64,000 nt of DNA from JBBQVS01 sp038211295 (GTDB taxonomy: Bacteria > Chloroflexota > Ktedonobacteria > Ktedonobacterales > Ktedonobacteraceae): positions 1-64,000 of the forward strand of contig JBBQVS010000007.1 in NCBI GenBank assembly GCA_038211295.1, written 5' to 3'. The notes under the pieces were generated by a model, which worked only from the letters and a program-made list of their open reading frames with translations, was not told the origin of the DNA and did not search any database. This document shows positions 59,913-64,000 of this stretch, in pieces; the first letter of the stretch is position 1, and each line of letters begins with the position of its first letter. The position numbers and the translations under genes were made by a program.

Positions 59913-61745
59913 TTATTGCAGTGACGTTGCTTGAAACGCGGTAAATGTCGCGGCACCACCCTGTGTCAGGACACGCAGGCCGCAGTAGCCAGTCGTAAGC
60001 GAGCTATCGGTGGCGGTGAGCGTCCAAGTGCTCGGTTCTACGCTGCCTGTTGTCCACGCTTTCGCGCTGAGGGTTGAGCCTACAATTTGAAAGCGCAGTG
60101 TATATGAGGTGTTCGTCTGTGCCGCAAACGCGGTACTTGTGAGAAACGTTCCTGCCCCTGCTACTTTCTTCTGGATATAGAACATGTTGCCATTAATGTA
60201 TGCCTTGTACCAATTGTTGCCATCGCTCCAGCGCAACACGACGCCCAGGTTCGCGTTGTTATAGCTACTCAACGCGCCACTCGCGACAACCTGCGCGTTC
60301 GTCACGGATTTTCCAAGTACGGCACTATAACTATTGCTACTGCTGGCGATGCTCCCGACGTTATTAGCGAGAGAGAACACACCCGTGGTATTCGCGTCCC
60401 CACTCCACGTTTGCCCATCGGAAGCGTTACCCCAGAGCGACTGGTTGGCACGCTGAAACGTGTCATTGCCCAGAAGTTGCCTCTGCGGCGATGTAGTTGG
60501 CGTCACAACAGGCGTCGCTGTGGGGGAAAGCGTCGGCGTTATGCCCGGCGTAATTGTTGGAACGGGTGTTATGGTGGGGGCAAACGTTGGCGTTACGGTG
60601 GGCGAGGTACTCACAACAGGCGTGGGTACGCCGCCGAATTGTGGGGCGAACGCGAGTTTGTTGATAAATTCTTCATTAAACCAAAGACGGTTTTGCGCGT
60701 CAATATTCAAACCATCGTGCGGGTGCGCGTTCGCTGATGGCGTGTTATATAGCGTAAAGACACCACTTACGGAGAACGAGCCGTAAATGCTCTGTAACGA
60801 GTCGTCGAACCAGACGTTGCCGAGGCTATCCGTGCTGATACCAGAGGTGTGCTTCCCGCAGTTTTTGCACGGCGGTTGATACGCAAATTGCGTCATACCA
60901 TTGCTTGTTCCAGCACTGGCAAGGGCAGTCTGTAATCTGCCGATCTTGCCTACCCACCCTTCTGACCACCAGATGTCGCTATTTTTGTCTACTACGAGCA
61001 TGTGCGGAGTAAGGCCATTTGAGCCGCCCGTAGGAACCGGATATTCTCTTAGCCCTTTGCCGTTCGCAAGAGATTCCGCGATCATCGGGGTCGCGGGATT
61101 ATTCTCAGTAAACCAGACGTTATCAAAGCGATCAATCGTGATACCGTAGGGCTGGCTGCTGGCTGAAGTGGTCGCGACCTCTGTAAAAGTTTGCGTGATA
61201 GGATTAAATGCACCTATCTTGTTGACATAGTGTTCCGTGAACCAGACGATGCCTTTCGAGTCAATGGCGATATCCCAGGGGCCTGACGCGTAGGTGGGAA
61301 CGTTCCACGCTTGAAAGGTATTATTTGTGGGGTTGAACATGCCAATGGAATTGCTCGTTGGCAACGCGAACCAGAGCATACCGCTCTTATCGAAGGCCAG
61401 AAAGAGTGGTTGCCCATAGCCCGCGGGCAGAGTGTAGACGGCGGGCCAGGATTGCGTGGCGGGATCGTACACGTCGATCTTGCCCGGCGCAGCGTTGTTC
61501 TGGCATTGTGGCGCGGGGTCGCAACCGGGCATGGCGAGCCAGATACGCCCCCGACTGTCAAATGTTGTTCCCCAGGGGTACGAGCCTGACGGCGCGTAGA
61601 AATCGGTTGTCGTAGTAGTCTTTCTTTGTGTCTGCTGTGCATGGGCCACCAACCAGCTCCCCACATTCCCCGTAACCATGAATATACTCGTGACCAGGGG
61701 TACGAGCACAATGAGGCTCAGGAAGACTTTTTTACGGTCTCTCAT
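59913..61745 (-). CDS. Secreted streptogramin-lyase-like beta-propeller protein
   Basis: 610 residues. Signal peptide/anchor (FLSLIVLVPLVTSIFMVTG), then a beta-propeller of the Vgb (virginiamycin B lyase) type with repeats such as PWDIAIDSKGIVWFTEHYVNKIGAFNP and PYGITIDRFDNVWFTENN (residues about 50-385). Then a Thr/Pro-rich linker (about 388-435) and a C-terminal beta-sandwich resembling LamG/concanavalin domains (NANLGVVLRWSDGNNWYKAY). Many such propellers are binding proteins and not lyases, and the catalytic His of Vgb was not confirmed. Extracellular sugar or cell-wall binding is likely. Monocistronic. Confidence 0.85.
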   Translation of the reverse strand: MRDRKKVFLSLIVLVPLVTSIFMVTGNVGSWLVAHAQQTQRKTTTTTDFYAPSGSYPWGTTFDSRGRIWLAMPGCDPAPQCQNNAAPGKIDVYDPATQSWPAVYTLPAGYGQPLFLAFDKSGMLWFALPTSNSIGMFNPTNNTFQAWNVPTYASGPWDIAIDSKGIVWFTEHYVNKIGAFNPITQTFTEVATTSASSQPYGITIDRFDNVWFTENNPATPMIAESLANGKGLREYPVPTGGSNGLTPHMLVVDKNSDIWWSEGWVGKIGRLQTALASAGTSNGMTQFAYQPPCKNCGKHTSGISTDSLGNVWFDDSLQSIYGSFSVSGVFTLYNTPSANAHPHDGLNIDAQNRLWFNEEFINKLAFAPQFGGVPTPVVSTSPTVTPTFAPTITPVPTITPGITPTLSPTATPVVTPTTSPQRQLLGNDTFQRANQSLWGNASDGQTWSGDANTTGVFSLANNVGSIASSSNSYSAVLGKSVTNAQVVASGALSSYNNANLGVVLRWSDGNNWYKAYINGNMFYIQKKVAGAGTFLTSTAFAAQTNTSYTLRFQIVGSTLSAKAWTTGSVEPSTWTLTATDSSLTTGYCGLRVLTQGGAATFTAFQATSLQ

Positions 61746-61835
61746 GAATGCTTTTCCTTTGCGATTGTCGTTGTTTCAAGTCCCCGACTCATACCAATGA
61801 ACGGGGTCTCTCTTACAATCGGCCCATTTCGCGCA

Positions 61836-62288
61836 TTATTGAGGGCAGGGTACTGCCATATATGTTTCCAGTTTGCTGAGTAGCGTTTCAATGCGAAACG
61901 GCTTACTCATCCAATCGGTGGCACCCGCCACGCACTCAACACCTGTGACGCGATGATCGGCGGTCATAACAATGACGGGGATGTGTGCGGCCCATGTCTG
62001 CTTGCTCATAAATGCTGCGATGTCATAGCCGGAGATCACGGGCATCATCAGGTCAAGTAGCACTACCGAGGGGAGACGTCGCCCTGTCGCGTGTAGCTCT
62101 TCTAAAAAAGGAATTACTTTCTGGCTGTCAGAGAAACCAATACTAGCATAGTCTTCCGTCTCCATAAGCAGCATAACCACTGACAGGATAGCGTGGTCGT
62201 CGTCAACGGCTAGAATATAGGATTCATCAGGAGTAGATGTTGGAACTATTTCATACTCAATCATACTTTTTTTGAGGTCGCGATACAT
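61836..62288 (-). CDS. Single-domain response regulator
   Basis: 150 residues. Receiver domain with AVDDDHAIL acidic pair, Asp in VLLDLMMPVISGYD, Thr in VMTADHR and Lys in MSKPF. Starts with a ~25-residue extension. The ATG at 62288 has GGAGGG 7 nt upstream. No output domain and no kinase adjacent; partner unknown. Confidence 0.92.
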   Translation of the reverse strand: MYRDLKKSMIEYEIVPTSTPDESYILAVDDDHAILSVVMLLMETEDYASIGFSDSQKVIPFLEELHATGRRLPSVVLLDLMMPVISGYDIAAFMSKQTWAAHIPVIVMTADHRVTGVECVAGATDWMSKPFRIETLLSKLETYMAVPCPQ

Positions 62289-62441
62289 TACAAAACCCTC
62301 CACATATATTTTCTCTCTCTTCTCGCGTACACAGTGTACAGAAACACGTACTTTCAGTATAACGATTGCACCAAACTTTCTTCTCTTTGTCAGGACTTTT
62401 GTAATGTCAATGTCAAAGGAAGTATTTTTCTGTTCTTGAAA

Positions 62442-63995
62442 TTAGCGTGACGAGGAACGGCGGGTGCGTCTGGAGAGCAGGCCAGCGAGTCCCAACATGG
62501 TCATCGAGAGTAGATAGCCAATGAGCGCGACCCAGAGCCAGGGACTAAGGGCAGTATATCCATTTGTCCTGTCATCGTAAAGCGCGTTTTTCAGCGCGAG
62601 CGCGGGCGTATTCTCTTTTTTGGTGGTTGTGGGCGTGGTGGTTGTGCCAATCGTTGGCGTGATGCCTACTGTAGGGTGAGGGGTCGCGCTCACAGTTGGC
62701 GTGGGCGGTTGCGTCACAACAATAGTCGGGGTGATGCCAACCGTGGGCTTCACAGGAACAGGAGTCTGGCTAATGGGCGTTGGATTGCTACCTTGTCCAC
62801 CACCCACACTACCGCCCCCCGTCGCCGGGGGTGTCGCACCCGATGAGGGATGCGTGGGCGTTGACGGCGTACTTTTCGCGTTCGTTGCCGAGGCGATGCT
62901 GATGGTAGCTTCTATCGAACGCTTGCTCCCCGTATCATAGGCGGTAATGCGATGTGTGCCGCTACTCACGTTCGCGCCAAGCAGCAACGAGACGGTGAAG
63001 ATGCCATGCGCGTCTGCCTGTGTGGCGTTGGGATAGCAGGGTTGGTGAGCATCATAGGTCAGCACTACGGGAACGTTAGCACTAAACCCCTGTCCGTGCA
63101 GCAAGATGGGCGTGGTGGGAAGTAAGAGCGCGTTATCAATAAGCGTCAATTGTAAACCGGATGAGGAGACGGTTGTCTGATGACAGTATGAGTTTGTTAT
63201 ATTATCAGACGCGCAGGGCGTTTGCACAGATGAGGGCGGGCCGCCACCCGCAGCTATCTGTGTGCCGCTTACACTTGCGCCAAGATGCAGCCACCCAACG
63301 CTTAGCACAGTTGCGAACAAGAGTAGACATGTTATTATAAATAAAATGATGGTTCCGTTGAGCCACAGCAGGAACTCGATGCGACCAGGGTAGAGCAACC
63401 ACCAGCGCACACGATCTACAGGATTGAGCGACAGCGTACTTTTACGCTGGCCTTTGTACTCTTTAGCACGGCTCGCGATACGACGCGCACGGGGAGAATC
63501 TTTCCCCACGCCCGTTGTCCAGGAGACGGCTTCTTCCAAACGTTTTTCTAACATACGCTCGATGACGGTGGGTGTTGGTCGCATGTTCGCGAGTGTGTGC
63601 GAAAACGGCGTGATCTCACGCAGAGAGTGTGTACTAGAGATGTTTTTCTTGTCGGCAAGCACTGGGGATTTTTGCACAATCAGCGTGTTTTGTTTAGAGG
63701 GCGGCGGTAGCGTGTCCAATTCGTCAATTGTGCGCGGACGCGGCACAGTATTATATTCCGCAAACGAACGTTCGGGAGCGGGTGGTCGCGTGTCCAGTTC
63801 ATCAATCGCGGTTGAAGGCGGCGGTGGTTGCGTGTCCAGTTCGTCAATCGCGTGAGTACGAGGTGGCGGAAGGGTAACTTGTTCGGCAAGTGGGCGGGAC
63901 ATAATCGCCTCAGAATGGGCAAGCGAGAGCGATGAGAGGCTACTTTCCGCCTCAAAATCAGCTGCATCATACTGCCAGATTGTCGGCTCTGGCAT
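62442..63995 (-). CDS. Membrane protein with IDELDT repeats and Thr/Pro-rich outer region (may extend past window)
   Basis: 517 residues visible. Cytoplasmic N-terminus with three copies of IDELDTxPPP-like repeats, a conserved basic part, a membrane helix (LLWLNGTIILFIITCLLLFATV, about 208-230), an extracellular Ig-like domain (LHGQGFSANVPVVLTYDAHQP ... GTHRITAYD), a Thr/Pro-rich stalk with VGITPTI repeats, and a C-terminal membrane helix (WLWVALIGYLLSMTMLGLAGLL). The ATG at 63995 is only 5 nt from the window edge, so an earlier start outside cannot be excluded. Function unknown. Confidence 0.8.
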   Translation of the reverse strand: MPEPTIWQYDAADFEAESSLSSLSLAHSEAIMSRPLAEQVTLPPPRTHAIDELDTQPPPPSTAIDELDTRPPAPERSFAEYNTVPRPRTIDELDTLPPPSKQNTLIVQKSPVLADKKNISSTHSLREITPFSHTLANMRPTPTVIERMLEKRLEEAVSWTTGVGKDSPRARRIASRAKEYKGQRKSTLSLNPVDRVRWWLLYPGRIEFLLWLNGTIILFIITCLLLFATVLSVGWLHLGASVSGTQIAAGGGPPSSVQTPCASDNITNSYCHQTTVSSSGLQLTLIDNALLLPTTPILLHGQGFSANVPVVLTYDAHQPCYPNATQADAHGIFTVSLLLGANVSSGTHRITAYDTGSKRSIEATISIASATNAKSTPSTPTHPSSGATPPATGGGSVGGGQGSNPTPISQTPVPVKPTVGITPTIVVTQPPTPTVSATPHPTVGITPTIGTTTTPTTTKKENTPALALKNALYDDRTNGYTALSPWLWVALIGYLLSMTMLGLAGLLSRRTRRSSSR

Positions 63996-64000
63996 GGTGG

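Noticed and set aside
62500..62900. CRISPR-like repetition in the Thr/Pro-rich stalk
   Set aside because: Repeats are coding (VGITPTI units), short, unequal and without unique spacers.

Overview
The window looks like a chromosomal piece of a heterotrophic, multicellular-type member of the Chloroflexota, most likely Ktedonobacteria. This is inferred from gene content, not from a marker gene: many GAF/CHASE3/HAMP sensor kinases and receivers, a giant NACHT-HEAT ATPase beside a Ser/Thr kinase with WD40 repeats, a split cytochrome b/Rieske complex, extracellular beta-propellers with Pro/Thr linkers, and mid-range base composition with GCG-rich codon use. There is no rRNA operon and no CRISPR array. 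Genes are densely packed, mostly in short operons, and the minus strand dominates.

Layout. 1-1632 (minus): a group II intron (5' part plus most of its reverse transcriptase/maturase, cut by the window edge) that interrupts a tRNA-Gly(CCC) gene inside the 3' acceptor strand. 1.8-11.1 kb: a GAF histidine kinase with a small partner protein, a SpoU rRNA/tRNA methyltransferase, a molybdopterin oxidoreductase, a DinG-like protein with an intact exonuclease but ruined helicase motifs, and an RdgB pyrophosphatase. 11.3 kb: tRNA-Thr(CGU) with its own promoter and terminator. 11.6-14.9 kb: a hybrid CHASE3 kinase and a coupled receiver. 15.1-18.6 kb: the ATP-grasp / alpha-E / transglutaminase trio. 18.7-22 kb: a DUF1992 protein, a LarC-like protein and glycogen synthase. 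22.1-27.1 kb: a respiratory cytochrome b / subunit IV / Rieske / cupredoxin operon with an unknown membrane protein. 27.5-29.3 kb: a NarL-type two-component system. 29.3-32.7 kb: an acidic protein, a zinc-ribbon membrane protein and an FAD oxidoreductase.

33.1-36.1 kb holds a complete sulfur-carrier-protein cysteine pathway (E1-like/rhodanese, MoaD-like carrier, CysM, JAMM protease). 36.3-40.6 kb: a GH4 glycosidase, a CoA-binding protein, a second, LarC1-only protein, a CopC-like protein and a PPOX-fold protein. 40.7-47.9 kb: the kinase-WD40 / NACHT-HEAT pair with overlapping start and stop codons. 48.3-52.3 kb: a GH3 hexosaminidase, a small membrane protein and a flippase. 52.3-55.3 kb: a two-gene SMC/OLD-like ATPase system resembling antiviral modules. 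55.5-64 kb: Aat transferase, a HEAT-like protein, an orphan terminase-like protein, a 53-residue protein, a secreted propeller, a receiver and a Thr/Pro-rich membrane protein running up to the right edge.

The strongest unusual signal is the intron in the tRNA-Gly gene. The promoter, the exon-binding sites EBS1 and EBS2, the consensus 5' splice site and the maturase are all visible and mutually consistent, so this tRNA probably has to be made by group II splicing. Other items worth following are the complementary decay of two LarC genes, the cytochrome c-like domain lacking CxxCH, the helicase-dead DinG, the NACHT/kinase pair and the ATPase pair at 52-55 kb.
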